In this document: positions 44,823 through 53,562 of the stretch, piece by piece | Layout of the letters: every line of letters begins with the position of its first letter | Numbering within the stretch: the first letter of the stretch is position 1 | Source of the DNA: Marinomonas spartinae | Lineage (GTDB): Bacteria; Pseudomonadota; Gammaproteobacteria; Pseudomonadales; Marinomonadaceae | Assembly (NCBI RefSeq): GCF_016461715.1 | Contig: NZ_JAEMUI010000029.1 | Span: forward strand, 1-61,783 | Length of the DNA: 61,783 nt | Reading direction: 5' to 3' | Translations under genes and position numbers: made by a program | Notes under the pieces: model-generated | What the model was told of the DNA's origin: nothing | Databases searched by the model: none | Seen by the model: only the letters and a program-made list of their open reading frames with translations

Positions 44823-46040
44823 ATCTTAACGGCCTAAGCGGCCAATCTCTCTGAGGGGTGATGGTTCTGACGAATCTGAAGGCGATCAAAAGTCTCAACG
44901 GCCTAAGTGGCCAATCTCTCTGAGGGCAGACAATGTAATTTCTAAGGCAATTGCCTTAGGGTCTCAACGGCCTAAGCGGCCAATCTCTCTGAGGGGCCGA
45001 GCGATTGCGTTCACGAGTACCGGAAAGATATTGTCTCAACGGCCTAAGCGGCCAATCTCTCTGAGGGAGCGCAACTGACTTTAGCTGGCTTATGAACTGT
45101 GCCGTCTCAACGGCCTAAGCGGCCAATCTCTCTGAGGGTAAAAACCTTAGAGTTGAACTTTTAAAGCTCAACTGTCTCAACGGCCTAAGCGGCCAATCTC
45201 TCTGAGGGATTTTGATCAAATCGATGTTTCGAGAGTTTCATAGTCTCAACGGCCTAAGCGGCCAATCTCTCTGAGGGAAACTTGGATCAAAACGGCTCTT
45301 TTGGAATATTCCAGTCTCAACGGCCTAAGCGGCCAATCTCTCTGAGGGAAGCTTATTCTGCATTGGAGGCTTCTAGCTTTAAGTCTCAACGGCCTAAGCG
45401 GCCAATCTCTCTGAGGGCCTCGCGGAAGTGAAAAAAGATATCGGCAAGTTTAGTCTCAACGGCCTAAGCGGCCAATCTCTCTGAGGGTGTCAGCAAGTGG
45501 GTTAACAAGAATATCATCGAGTCCAGTCTCAACGGCCTAAGCGGCCAATCTCTCTGAGGGTCTGCCAGGGGTTAATGGAGGCAGCGTTGCTGAGTCTCAA
45601 CGGCCTAAGCGGCCAATCTCTCTGAGGGTTTCAAGTAATGGCTTGGGTCAATTGGCCCAATCGTCTCAACGGCCTAAGCGGCCAATCTCTCTGAGGGATG
45701 GAAAGACTAGAAAAAACCGCTAAAAATCTTAAGTCTCAACGGCCTAAGCGGCCAATCTCTCTGAGGGATTCAAAAGTGAACCTTGGTGCTGATGGCACCT
45801 TGTCTCAACGGCCTAAGCGGCCAATCTCTCTGAGGGGGAAGGCTCAGAGCTTGTTGGCTTAGACCAACAATGTCTCAACGGCCTAAGCGGCCAATCTCTC
45901 TGAGGGGCAGAAATCTGCATCATCAGTCGCCAACAAGATGGCGTCTCAACGGCCTAAGCGGCCAATCTCTCTGAGGGGAATCCATCCTGGTATAGACGAC
46001 AAAGGCAACAACGAGTCTCAACGGCCAATCTCTCTGAGGG
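44823..46040 (-). CRISPR. CRISPR array, 18 repeats and 17 spacers, transcribed on the minus strand
   Basis: The repeat is 35 bp; on the plus strand it begins GTCTCAACGGCCTAAGCGGC and ends CAATCTCTCTGAGGG. Spacers are 33-38 nt. In transcript sense the repeat folds GGCC-GCTTA-GGCC and ends GTTGAGAC, an ideal 8-nt crRNA 5' tag directly 3' of the stem. Repeat starts are 44823, 44892, 44961, 45033, 45104, 45174, 45243, 45314, 45383, 45453, 45526, 45594, 45663, 45733, 45802, 45872, 45943 and 46015. The first has two changes and the second one change, as expected for the old (trailer) end. The last, next to the leader, lacks 9 bp. At least five spacers end in strong dyads. Confidence 0.98.
46015..46040 (-). 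repeat. Leader-proximal CRISPR repeat with a 9-bp deletion
   Basis: This copy is 26 bp instead of 35. The segment between the two CGGCC copies, plus one copy, has been lost, as expected from slippage between short direct repeats. The transcript keeps the GTTGAGAC tag but has only one GGCC arm and cannot form the hairpin. Confidence 0.95.
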
Positions 46041-46300
46041 AGTGCCCTCTTTTTTCTTAACGATTTCAATCAGTTATAAGCTGATTTTCCCCGCCCTCAA
46101 GTTATGCACAAGAGGGTTCCTTAAAAATAGCGAAAAAGGCATAAAAAATCAAGCTAACTTATTGATTTTTCATCTATTCCCGCCCTGTTGGCTATAAACC
46201 TTTAGAAGACTAATTCTAATTGCTTGTTGTTAAAGAGCATTTAGTGGTTATCCACAAAAATAACGTTTTTATAATACAAGGGCGGCAGGGAAGCTGGCAA
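46041..46300 (-). promoter_or_regulatory. CRISPR leader with predicted promoter, boxA and IHF-like site
   Basis: On the minus strand, TTGCCA (46295-46300) and TATTAT (46271-46276) with an 18-bp spacer form a promoter across the cas2 end. Next comes TGCTCTTTAACAA (46227-46239), identical to the E. coli rRNA boxA antitermination element. A perfect IHF consensus (WATCAANNNNTTR) lies at 46155-46167 inside the dyad AAAAATCAA / TTGATTTTT (46144-46152, 46162-46170). A second possible promoter is TTGATT (46147-46152) with TATTTT (46124-46129), 17-bp spacer. CCCGCCCT occurs twice (46090, 46179). No gene is present. Confidence 0.7.
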
Positions 46301-46547
46301 TAGGGTTTCCCCAAACATCATGACTTTGCTGCCGTGACTCTCTATTTAACCAATAGAAGCGTACGCTATCATTTTCTTCGGCATATTGCGTGCATTTTTG
46401 ACGTAAACGTTCGAGGTCATCTTTGTCCTTAACACTGATTTCGAATACCGAATATTGCACACGGTCACCATAGGTTAGTAATAACTCAGATAGTTTGCGA
46501 CGATTTTTATCGTCCTCAATGTCGAAGCAAGCCAAATAGACTCTCAT
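46269..46547 (-). CDS. cas2: CRISPR-associated endonuclease Cas2
   Basis: A 92-residue Cas2 with the ferredoxin-like start MRVYLACFDIEDDKNRRKL, the conserved Asp9, and YGDRVQYSVFEISV. With Cas1 it forms the spacer integration complex. The start at 46547 is preferred to an ATG five codons earlier because it overlaps the stop of the upstream cas6-RT-cas1 gene as ATGA. It is the last gene of the operon, and its end carries a predicted promoter for the array. Confidence 0.95.
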   Translation of the reverse strand: MRVYLACFDIEDDKNRRKLSELLLTYGDRVQYSVFEISVKDKDDLERLRQKCTQYAEENDSVRFYWLNRESRQQSHDVWGNPIASFPAALVL

Positions 46548-49423
46548 TTTATTGGGCTCCATGGATCAAATCGTTGTTGCGTTTTGCAGCTTAGGGCGAG
46601 CCTGTATGACTGGTTGCGTATTTGATTCAATAAGTTACCTTCTGGTTGTTTGGATGAGCGAGTCAGTTGTATGAGTAATTCATTGAGCAAGGTTTTACGG
46701 GCGGCGCTGCTCATCTGGCAGCCATTTTCGGTGTTGGCAAAGTCGTCTGGCTTGATTTGGCTGCGGCTAATTAAGGTGAGCACCACCCGCTCTACCAGAT
46801 AACGCCAAGGCTCCATTAGATCCGATGCCAAGGTGTGATGATTGCCATGGCGTTGGTGGAGTGCCCCTTGCCAAGGGTATAAACCAACCGTGCGGTTAAT
46901 GCTGTCTACTAGGCTGTATAGGAAGCTATAACCAAGGGATAGCATGGCGTTTACTGGGTCTTTGGGCGGTCGGCGGTTGCGTCCAGTGAAGCCCCATTCT
47001 TCAGCAAGATAACGTTTGAAAAAAGACCAGAGCAGTTTACTGGCTTGGCCTTCGTAACCACGTAGTTGATCTAGATCGCTCACATGCGTGAGTTTTTTGG
47101 CAAAACGCTGAAGTTTGTTGAGCTCTGGGGCGGTTTTGTCTCTACGGCTGATGACGGCTTTGATGCCAGCGAGACGGCCCTGGATCAAGTCTTGGCTAAT
47201 TTGTAAGGCGACATCTTGTTGTTGTAAATATTGGGTTTGTAATAACCAAAAATCAGCCCCTAAATGGCTAGGGGACAATCCAGCGGAGACGCCTTGATAG
47301 TGTCCAAAACCACTGGCAAAGTGTATGGCAACACCCGCTTGCATGGCGGCTTTTAGGGCCGGTGTGGTGATGTGGTGAGCCCCAATCAGTAGAACCGCAC
47401 TTAATCCCTGCCAAGGGTAGCTGTGTGTTTGTTCGTATTGTTCGACGATCAGACGCTGCTTTTGATGGCTGAGCATGGCGATCTCCCCCGCGATGATGAG
47501 TATGGTGCCCATGCTGTCGCGCTCGCCGATGGTGTGGTCTGGCTTTGGTTGGGACTTTTGTATTACGGCGGGTAGGATGTGTTCTGTCGCTTGCTCTTTA
47601 ATGATTTCTCGATTGGATTCAATGGCATAGCCATCGATGAAAAAATACCCCAAGTAGCGAAAACCTTGTTTGGACTCAACAATGCGGGTTTTGTCTGGGT
47701 TGATGGCTAGGCCATGTTCGCTAAGGGAGCGATGTATGTCGTCCAGTGCTGCGGTGGCTTCTGACTGAGTTTTAAACAGTAGGACAAAGTCATCCGCGTA
47801 GCGAATGATGTTATGGCCTTTTTCTAGCATGTCTTGGTCAAGGTCGTCTAATAGCAAGTTGGCTAACAAAGGGCTAATTGGCGCGCCTTGGGGGAGCCCT
47901 TGATGGCGTGCTGTTACTGTGTCGTCGGTGTCTTGTTTGTTCGCACAAACCCATTGCATGATTAAAGGGACTAGAGGTTCATTAGGAAGCAGCAGGGTTA
48001 GGCGTTGTTGAAGGTTTAGCCAGTTGACACTGTCAAAAAAGCTGCTGATGTCACTCTCTAAAATCCAGTGGTAGCCTTGCTGAATATAGCGATTGATTTG
48101 ATCTCGTGCTTGCAGGCGAGAGTGGCCTTTACGGTAGCCGTAGCTGTGTTTCATCCATAGGGACTCTAGGGTTTGGCCTAGGCGTTCGGTAACGGTTTTT
48201 TGTAAGGTTCGGTCGTGCCAGCTGGGTACCGATAGTTGGCGTACACCACCATCCGGTTTGTCTATTTCTACGGGTTGTAACGGGCTGGGTTGATAGTTGC
48301 CTTGGAGGATTTTTTGTCGACTGTTTTGCAGTTGTTGAAACAGGGAGTCAATGGCGAGCTGATGTTCTTCATCCGTTTCGTGTTGTTCGATGTCATCTCT
48401 GCGTGGGTACATCTCTTGGCAGGCGGCAAACAGTTCAGCATCACTCATGCATTGTTGCAACAGGGTTGTCGCCGCTTGTGGACGAGGGTAGCTGGTTATG
48501 CCGTAGGCGTCTTGGAGCTGGTATAATCCCATACCAAAGGCGCGGTTTTGTCCAATACCGATATATTGCCCTAATACGATTAAGGCGAGTAGATCGGCCG
48601 GGAAGTCCTCTGGCAATTCGATTTGCAGCTGAGCAAGCATGCCGCTAGCGTCTTTTTTGCCATGGTTTTTGGCGCTAGATCCTTGAGTGTTAGGTGGTTC
48701 ACTACTTTGGTAGTCATTGTTTAACCAAAAAACCAAGGCGTTATGTAGCGTGGCAGCAGGCCAGTCTTGGCGCTGTAGCCGCTCGCCACTGTAGCGCTGA
48801 TAAAGGTTGATGAGCGTATCGGTCAGTCGTTGGGTGAGCAGTTCCCAACTGAGCTGATGTTTATCCCGACAGTATCGCTGTTTGCCTTTTCGTAGTAGGT
48901 TGTCCGATGGGTTGGTTTTGGCTGCTTTTAGGCGGGCGGGTGTGGTAAAGACGAATTTAAATACGGGCGTTTTTGCCCATAGGGCAGTTTCCAACGTGAG
49001 GTCGTTGATGTCGTAAGCACTCAGATGTTCGATCTGAGTCACTTGATGGTGGTCAAAACTGTCTTCTAATTTTTCTAGTGTCAAATTATCGCCAAAGGGG
49101 CCGTTATTACGGGCTTTGGCTGGCACGCTTTCTGGTAGTTTTTGTAATCGGTCAAATAAGGTTTGTAACAGTTCTTCTCCACCTTTTATAACCACAAGGC
49201 GAAAACGGTAGTGGTCGCCCTTTTGGTAATGGCTGTGAGCGTTTTCCAGTGGTTCGATCACTATACAGTCGCTGAAATGTTCCGGACTACCAGCTAAATT
49301 TCTTAGCCAGGCATGCAGGCCAACATGGTGTAAAAACCCCGGCTGGCTGTTGTACAGCCAGCGCAGGGTCACTACTACACTGCGCAGAGGCAGTATGGCT
49401 TGAACCAAGGGAGAGTCGTGCAT
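46544..49423 (-). CDS. cas1: Cas6-reverse transcriptase-Cas1 fusion
   Basis: A 959-residue three-domain protein. Residues 1 to about 320 are a Cas6 RAMP domain ending in the glycine-rich loop GIGQNRAFGMGL (289-300), expected to cut the repeat RNA. Residues of about 375-605 are a group-II-intron-like reverse transcriptase: Asp458 in motif A (ESDISSFFDS), QGLPQGAPISPLLAN, and YADD at 542-545, all catalytic residues intact. From about 638 to the end is Cas1 with the metal triad Glu791 (RGYEGQAS), His856 and Glu871 (SDLMEPWR). Such fusions acquire spacers from RNA in Marinomonas mediterranea. All three activities look preserved. Confidence 0.97.
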   Translation of the reverse strand: MHDSPLVQAILPLRSVVVTLRWLYNSQPGFLHHVGLHAWLRNLAGSPEHFSDCIVIEPLENAHSHYQKGDHYRFRLVVIKGGEELLQTLFDRLQKLPESVPAKARNNGPFGDNLTLEKLEDSFDHHQVTQIEHLSAYDINDLTLETALWAKTPVFKFVFTTPARLKAAKTNPSDNLLRKGKQRYCRDKHQLSWELLTQRLTDTLINLYQRYSGERLQRQDWPAATLHNALVFWLNNDYQSSEPPNTQGSSAKNHGKKDASGMLAQLQIELPEDFPADLLALIVLGQYIGIGQNRAFGMGLYQLQDAYGITSYPRPQAATTLLQQCMSDAELFAACQEMYPRRDDIEQHETDEEHQLAIDSLFQQLQNSRQKILQGNYQPSPLQPVEIDKPDGGVRQLSVPSWHDRTLQKTVTERLGQTLESLWMKHSYGYRKGHSRLQARDQINRYIQQGYHWILESDISSFFDSVNWLNLQQRLTLLLPNEPLVPLIMQWVCANKQDTDDTVTARHQGLPQGAPISPLLANLLLDDLDQDMLEKGHNIIRYADDFVLLFKTQSEATAALDDIHRSLSEHGLAINPDKTRIVESKQGFRYLGYFFIDGYAIESNREIIKEQATEHILPAVIQKSQPKPDHTIGERDSMGTILIIAGEIAMLSHQKQRLIVEQYEQTHSYPWQGLSAVLLIGAHHITTPALKAAMQAGVAIHFASGFGHYQGVSAGLSPSHLGADFWLLQTQYLQQQDVALQISQDLIQGRLAGIKAVISRRDKTAPELNKLQRFAKKLTHVSDLDQLRGYEGQASKLLWSFFKRYLAEEWGFTGRNRRPPKDPVNAMLSLGYSFLYSLVDSINRTVGLYPWQGALHQRHGNHHTLASDLMEPWRYLVERVVLTLISRSQIKPDDFANTENGCQMSSAARKTLLNELLIQLTRSSKQPEGNLLNQIRNQSYRLALSCKTQQRFDPWSPIK

Positions 49424-49429
49424 TTGAGA

Positions 49430-51640
49430 TTAGCCCCCTTCGTTTTGGTCTTCTAAAGCTTTGGTTAGGCGATTGAGAAATTTAGGTTCTGGTAACATTC
49501 CAGCCCCCCGTAACGGCTCGATATATGTTAAACATAGCTGTGTTTGTTGTTCATTAAAGGGGGTTTCTTTTATTGCTTTTGCTGTGTTGTTCATTGCATC
49601 GTTGACTTTTTTACGAGCCGCTGAGGTATTGTTATCAAGGTAATGATCTACCATTTCTTTTAACGTCATAATTAGTCGCTCCTCAGGTGAAGCATTTGCT
49701 TTTTGGGCGGCTAATGCTTGTGCTTTTTGCTCTTTTTCTTGCTGAGCACGTTCTGCTTCTTTTTGTGTTTGAAGTAATCGAAAATAGGCGTCGTCAGTGA
49801 GTAATTCAAGCTCAGTATTTACTTTTGCGGAAAGATTTTTGTCTATCTCAATAGGTTGAAAGGCTTCTTCTGAATGAGGTTGTAATGTGTCGCCTGTATT
49901 TTTTGATTTAGTAAATTTCCCAAGCGGCATGTAGTTTCCCTCATAGGCAGATTTGATCGTAGAGGTTGCAAGCAGTTCTTTTATTTGCGGTGATTCTTTC
50001 CAACTATGCTCTTGGGTTACGGCACGGTAGGCGTTTTCCATGAGTTCAATAAAACTGCTGCGGGATTTTTGGAGCAGTGTATTGTTATCAAATTCTCTGT
50101 CTATCACAGGGTGTAGGTCTGCATCGATAAGATTGAGTGAGACTCGCCCTAAACCGAAGGGTTTACCCATTCCTAGGCTATGAAAAACTTCTTTTTGCTC
50201 TCCAAAGTCAAGACTCCATAATAAAGCGCCGAGTTCTACTTCTCTTACATTATGAAGTTGCAGTTTGAAACGGAAGATTGTGGCGGTATCCACTGGAATA
50301 AGTTTGACTTGAACGCTGTAGTTTTCGTCTTTTCTTGAGCCTACTGTCGTTTCAGGGCGTAAAACATGTACTTTTTCCTTTACAGGGTAACGCTTCCACC
50401 CAGATAGTTCACTGTTTTGGTCCATTAAGGTGACGTAGTCCCCAGTGGCGTTAAGTTGCCCATCTGAGCCCGCTTTAGGCTGTCTGATGTAGGCGGGGTA
50501 AAAGGTGGGTTTAGGGCCATTTAGTATGCTTGCAGGTAAATCTGTTTTATAAACTGGCTTCCCTACGGTTTTTGCAGTACCAATGTTGACTCGTCCCTTT
50601 AGTGAAACGTTTTTTTCATTGCTTATTCTTCCAAATATCAATTCAGGTAGGTCGGGGGTATCCCCTTTAATATGATTTTCATTGGTGTGAATAACAGCCT
50701 CATGTGTACTGTTTTTATAAGCTAATTTGTACAGATAGGAGAGACCAATAGAGGTACATTTACCACCTTCTTCTTGGAAAAAAACGGGAATACCTGTTTC
50801 GCTGTGTTCGCTGTTTTTTTTCTTCCAGTAGTTCCAATCTTCGGACTCACTGTGAATAAAAAGAAAGTCTCTTATGACTGCGGTTGGTATCGGCTTGGGT
50901 GTGTCACTTGGCTGGTAAAAGACAAATTCCCATTTTTTTGCCGATCGGCCGGCATCGAATGCTTGTCCGGGCTGACCTGTAACAACGAGTTGGCCGACTA
51001 ATGTGCCCGTTGTACTTGGGAGCGCAACGGTTCCTTTCGTTTTATGTACCTTAGTGTCAAATTTTATTTGACGAATGCCATTTAACAGCTGATATCTTTG
51101 GTGTGCCTGAGAGTTGGTATTGCTTACCCATTTAGATTTAGAAATGTCGTTATAGTAATGAATAATATCCTGTTGATGAATTCGGGCCATTTTACAGGGC
51201 GTGATTTCCCAGCAACCTTTTTGTTGATTGAATTTCAACCAACCGGATTTGCCTCCTTTAGGTGTGCCTGGAAATTGTTGAAGATAGAAACTCTTGCTGC
51301 TACTGAGGTCCCGAACACTATAGCGTTTGTCGTCCAGACGGTTAAAGCGGGCGAAGCTGACGATTTCCATCACGCTGCTGATCATGCCCTTTAAGCTGCT
51401 TCCGGGGATAATGGGGTTGCCATTTGGATCTTTGAAAAATTCGACACGCCCTGGCGCTTCTTTGGTGGCGGGAATTTGTGTGCCGCCAACTAGGGTTGGT
51501 GTGTGACAGGTGAGTTCCACGGTAAGCGTACCACTAATGCCATCACTAAAGGGAACGTCGTGTGATACCTGATCGGCCCAGTGTGGTAAGTAAATAAAGC
51601 GTGATAGTGGGACAAAGTTGTAAGGTGCGAAAACGCTCAT
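49430..51640 (-). CDS. TIGR03986-like RAMP protein (Cas7-type) with long helical C-terminus
   Basis: A 736-residue type III effector subunit. The N-terminal Cas7 fold has TPTLVGGTQIP and NGNPIIPGSSLKGMISSVME; a second RAMP-like part includes GMGKPFGLGRVSLNL near residue 500. The catalytic Asp of Cas7 appears replaced (VEFFKD). From about residue 628 a charged coiled coil (AERAQQEKEQKAQALAAQKA) leads into a helical segment to the C-terminus. It may correspond to the Cas7-insertion subunit of III-D complexes, and the tail could supply a Cas11-like small subunit; both are inference. The ATG overlaps the previous stop. Confidence 0.75.
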   Translation of the reverse strand: MSVFAPYNFVPLSRFIYLPHWADQVSHDVPFSDGISGTLTVELTCHTPTLVGGTQIPATKEAPGRVEFFKDPNGNPIIPGSSLKGMISSVMEIVSFARFNRLDDKRYSVRDLSSSKSFYLQQFPGTPKGGKSGWLKFNQQKGCWEITPCKMARIHQQDIIHYYNDISKSKWVSNTNSQAHQRYQLLNGIRQIKFDTKVHKTKGTVALPSTTGTLVGQLVVTGQPGQAFDAGRSAKKWEFVFYQPSDTPKPIPTAVIRDFLFIHSESEDWNYWKKKNSEHSETGIPVFFQEEGGKCTSIGLSYLYKLAYKNSTHEAVIHTNENHIKGDTPDLPELIFGRISNEKNVSLKGRVNIGTAKTVGKPVYKTDLPASILNGPKPTFYPAYIRQPKAGSDGQLNATGDYVTLMDQNSELSGWKRYPVKEKVHVLRPETTVGSRKDENYSVQVKLIPVDTATIFRFKLQLHNVREVELGALLWSLDFGEQKEVFHSLGMGKPFGLGRVSLNLIDADLHPVIDREFDNNTLLQKSRSSFIELMENAYRAVTQEHSWKESPQIKELLATSTIKSAYEGNYMPLGKFTKSKNTGDTLQPHSEEAFQPIEIDKNLSAKVNTELELLTDDAYFRLLQTQKEAERAQQEKEQKAQALAAQKANASPEERLIMTLKEMVDHYLDNNTSAARKKVNDAMNNTAKAIKETPFNEQQTQLCLTYIEPLRGAGMLPEPKFLNRLTKALEDQNEGG

Positions 51641-52149
51641 TGTTCACCTCCTGCGAAGCCTGTAAAAATAGCGTCTGTACTGACGACGCCTTGATCTTCA
51701 TCCATTTGCCAAATACGTGTGTAGCATAAATTTGCTTGTGCCTTTTCACGAGAAGCAAGCTGTATTTGTTCTGCTAATGCATTGGCTGCGGATGGGTTCG
51801 GTTGTTCCTGAAGCGTGATGGTGATGAGGTTCCAGCGCTGATTACGATAATGGAGGCGAATATACTTCTGGTCTTGTTGATGGTGTGTGCTGGTGACCAA
51901 TTCACCCTCAAGTGGCGGCATGGCAATATCGGCAGTCAGTGATTTTTGACTTTCAATACGCTCCACGCCATCTGGCCAAGTTATCCAACCAGTGACATCT
52001 CCTAATTGCGTTATGGCGCTTAGAATCTCACTAGCATTAGCGAATGACTGATGTTGTTGATAGGTCAGGGCGACTGGTTTTAAGTGTCCTAGCAGTTGGT
52101 GCTCAGGTGACAGTGATGTGATGTGTTTAAAGAGAGTGTTGTAATCCAT
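51637..52149 (-). CDS. Csx19-like type III-D accessory subunit
   Basis: A 170-residue protein without catalytic motifs. Size, acidic-hydrophobic composition and position between Cas7-type genes fit Csx19 (TIGR03984), a single-copy subunit of type III-D complexes. No single motif is decisive, so the name is tentative. It overlaps both neighbours by 1-4 bases (TAATG, ATGA), showing tight coupling in the operon. Confidence 0.5.
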   Translation of the reverse strand: MDYNTLFKHITSLSPEHQLLGHLKPVALTYQQHQSFANASEILSAITQLGDVTGWITWPDGVERIESQKSLTADIAMPPLEGELVTSTHHQQDQKYIRLHYRNQRWNLITITLQEQPNPSAANALAEQIQLASREKAQANLCYTRIWQMDEDQGVVSTDAIFTGFAGGEQ

Positions 52150-53561
52150 TATAGCTCACCTTTTACTTGAGAGGTTGTGTGCTCTGCCCAATGGTATTCC
52201 CCGGTGAAGCTACCTAAACCACGGGAACCTGCGGCCCCAAGTGGTAAGCGACCATGGCATAAGTCATCAAGAGTGGCTTTTAAGGCCTGTTGGGCGAGGT
52301 CAGAAAGAGAGTTTGCGTCTAATAGGGTGAGATCAAACTCAAGTTCTGGTTCAAATAGCACTTCTTCTGTGAACAATGCGCCATCAATAACACCACCAGT
52401 GAAGCGGTCGATACGGTTGTGCCACAGTTGGGTGGTTGGCGCATTTTCTGGTAGGTAGATGTCATCGATGAGTAGCTTTCCCACACCTCCTTCATCACCT
52501 TCATTTTTCGCATAACCGAGTAAATCGGTTAATTCACTATGATGTTCTCGTGTGGCGGCGGAGATGAAAAGCTCGTCGGTTAGTTGATCGGCGAATTGTC
52601 CTTTAAGGCGATTGCAATGGTACAGGGTTCGGTGTGCTATTGCGCCCTTGATGCTGCTAGCGGGAATCAGTGGCTGACGTTTGGAAAAGCGGCCTTGGTC
52701 GTTTGTCCATTGGATATAACTTTCGGATTGCATGCGCAAATCAGCAGGATCAGATGTTTCATGCATGGGGATATCGCCACCGCCAATACGTATAAAACCG
52801 TCTGCTTTTAATTTGAGATGAATGTGTATACCGTCTGGGCTTTGTTCGCTAGGGGGTGAGGCTTGTGCATCCGCACTGTTAACCGCAATAGAACGGTCTA
52901 AAGCGCACCATTTTGCAATGTCATTTGGATTTTTTAGGTCAAAATGATGGGATTCCATTTGCTGGATGCTTAATGAACCGAATCCAGAGCGAGTGCTGCT
53001 GCCGAGTCGAAAGTTCGGCTTTTGTAAGAGCGCCATTAGTTCTTCCCAATGGGTGTCATCAGCGGAGTCACTCCAGTACTTTATTTCAAAGGTAAAACGT
53101 GCGCCTTTCGGACAAGCAGAAACATCGAATTTACCTTGGTCCTCGGCACAACCTTTATGGTTTAAACGTACTCTTTCACGCTTTATCGGCTGCGACTGAG
53201 CCAATGGATCTAGAAAATCAGGATCTTCACTGGGGTAGACTAAGCCTTCGACGGGGTGGTTATGTTTATCATGTATTACCCCCCAGCTGATTTGTATGCG
53301 TGATGTTTGGTCTTTAGGTTCTTTGGTGTGGGTTTGAGCGTAGCCAAACAGAGTATGGGTTTTTTCTTCGTTAAACTGGGTTTGAAAAAGATGACGCAAT
53401 ACGCCGCGAATACTGGTGGCAGGCAATGTGGGTAGGCCGTTGGCATCGCGCACCAAACTGGTGTCGTAGCTCATTTCCGCTTGACCCGATTGGATGGATA
53501 GTGGCGTTTGCGCTTCGACACAGACGCGAGCTAGGTAAAGGTGGTTCCATTGTTTTAGCAT
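52149..53561 (-). CDS. Double Cas7 (two RAMP domains fused)
   Basis: A 470-residue protein with two Csm3-like domains in tandem. The first has AQTPLSIQSGQAEMSYDTSL, candidate catalytic Asp33, and LPATSIRGVLRHLF; the second, from about 245, has GGGDIPMHETSD and PLIPASSIKGAIAHR. Each has a glycine-rich RAMP loop (RLGSSTRSGFGSLSI; PLGAAGSRGLGSFTG). This matches the Cas7-2x subunit of III-D complexes. The start at 53561 follows GGGGAGGA and lies just past the csx10 stop; the open frame extends 27 codons upstream into csx10. Confidence 0.8.
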   Translation of the reverse strand: MLKQWNHLYLARVCVEAQTPLSIQSGQAEMSYDTSLVRDANGLPTLPATSIRGVLRHLFQTQFNEEKTHTLFGYAQTHTKEPKDQTSRIQISWGVIHDKHNHPVEGLVYPSEDPDFLDPLAQSQPIKRERVRLNHKGCAEDQGKFDVSACPKGARFTFEIKYWSDSADDTHWEELMALLQKPNFRLGSSTRSGFGSLSIQQMESHHFDLKNPNDIAKWCALDRSIAVNSADAQASPPSEQSPDGIHIHLKLKADGFIRIGGGDIPMHETSDPADLRMQSESYIQWTNDQGRFSKRQPLIPASSIKGAIAHRTLYHCNRLKGQFADQLTDELFISAATREHHSELTDLLGYAKNEGDEGGVGKLLIDDIYLPENAPTTQLWHNRIDRFTGGVIDGALFTEEVLFEPELEFDLTLLDANSLSDLAQQALKATLDDLCHGRLPLGAAGSRGLGSFTGEYHWAEHTTSQVKGEL

Positions 53562-53562
53562 G

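Noticed and set aside
46248..46256. Perfect DnaA box (TTATCCACA) in the CRISPR leader
   Set aside because: A single 9-mer is expected by chance about once per 100-150 kb. There is no cluster and no sign of an origin.
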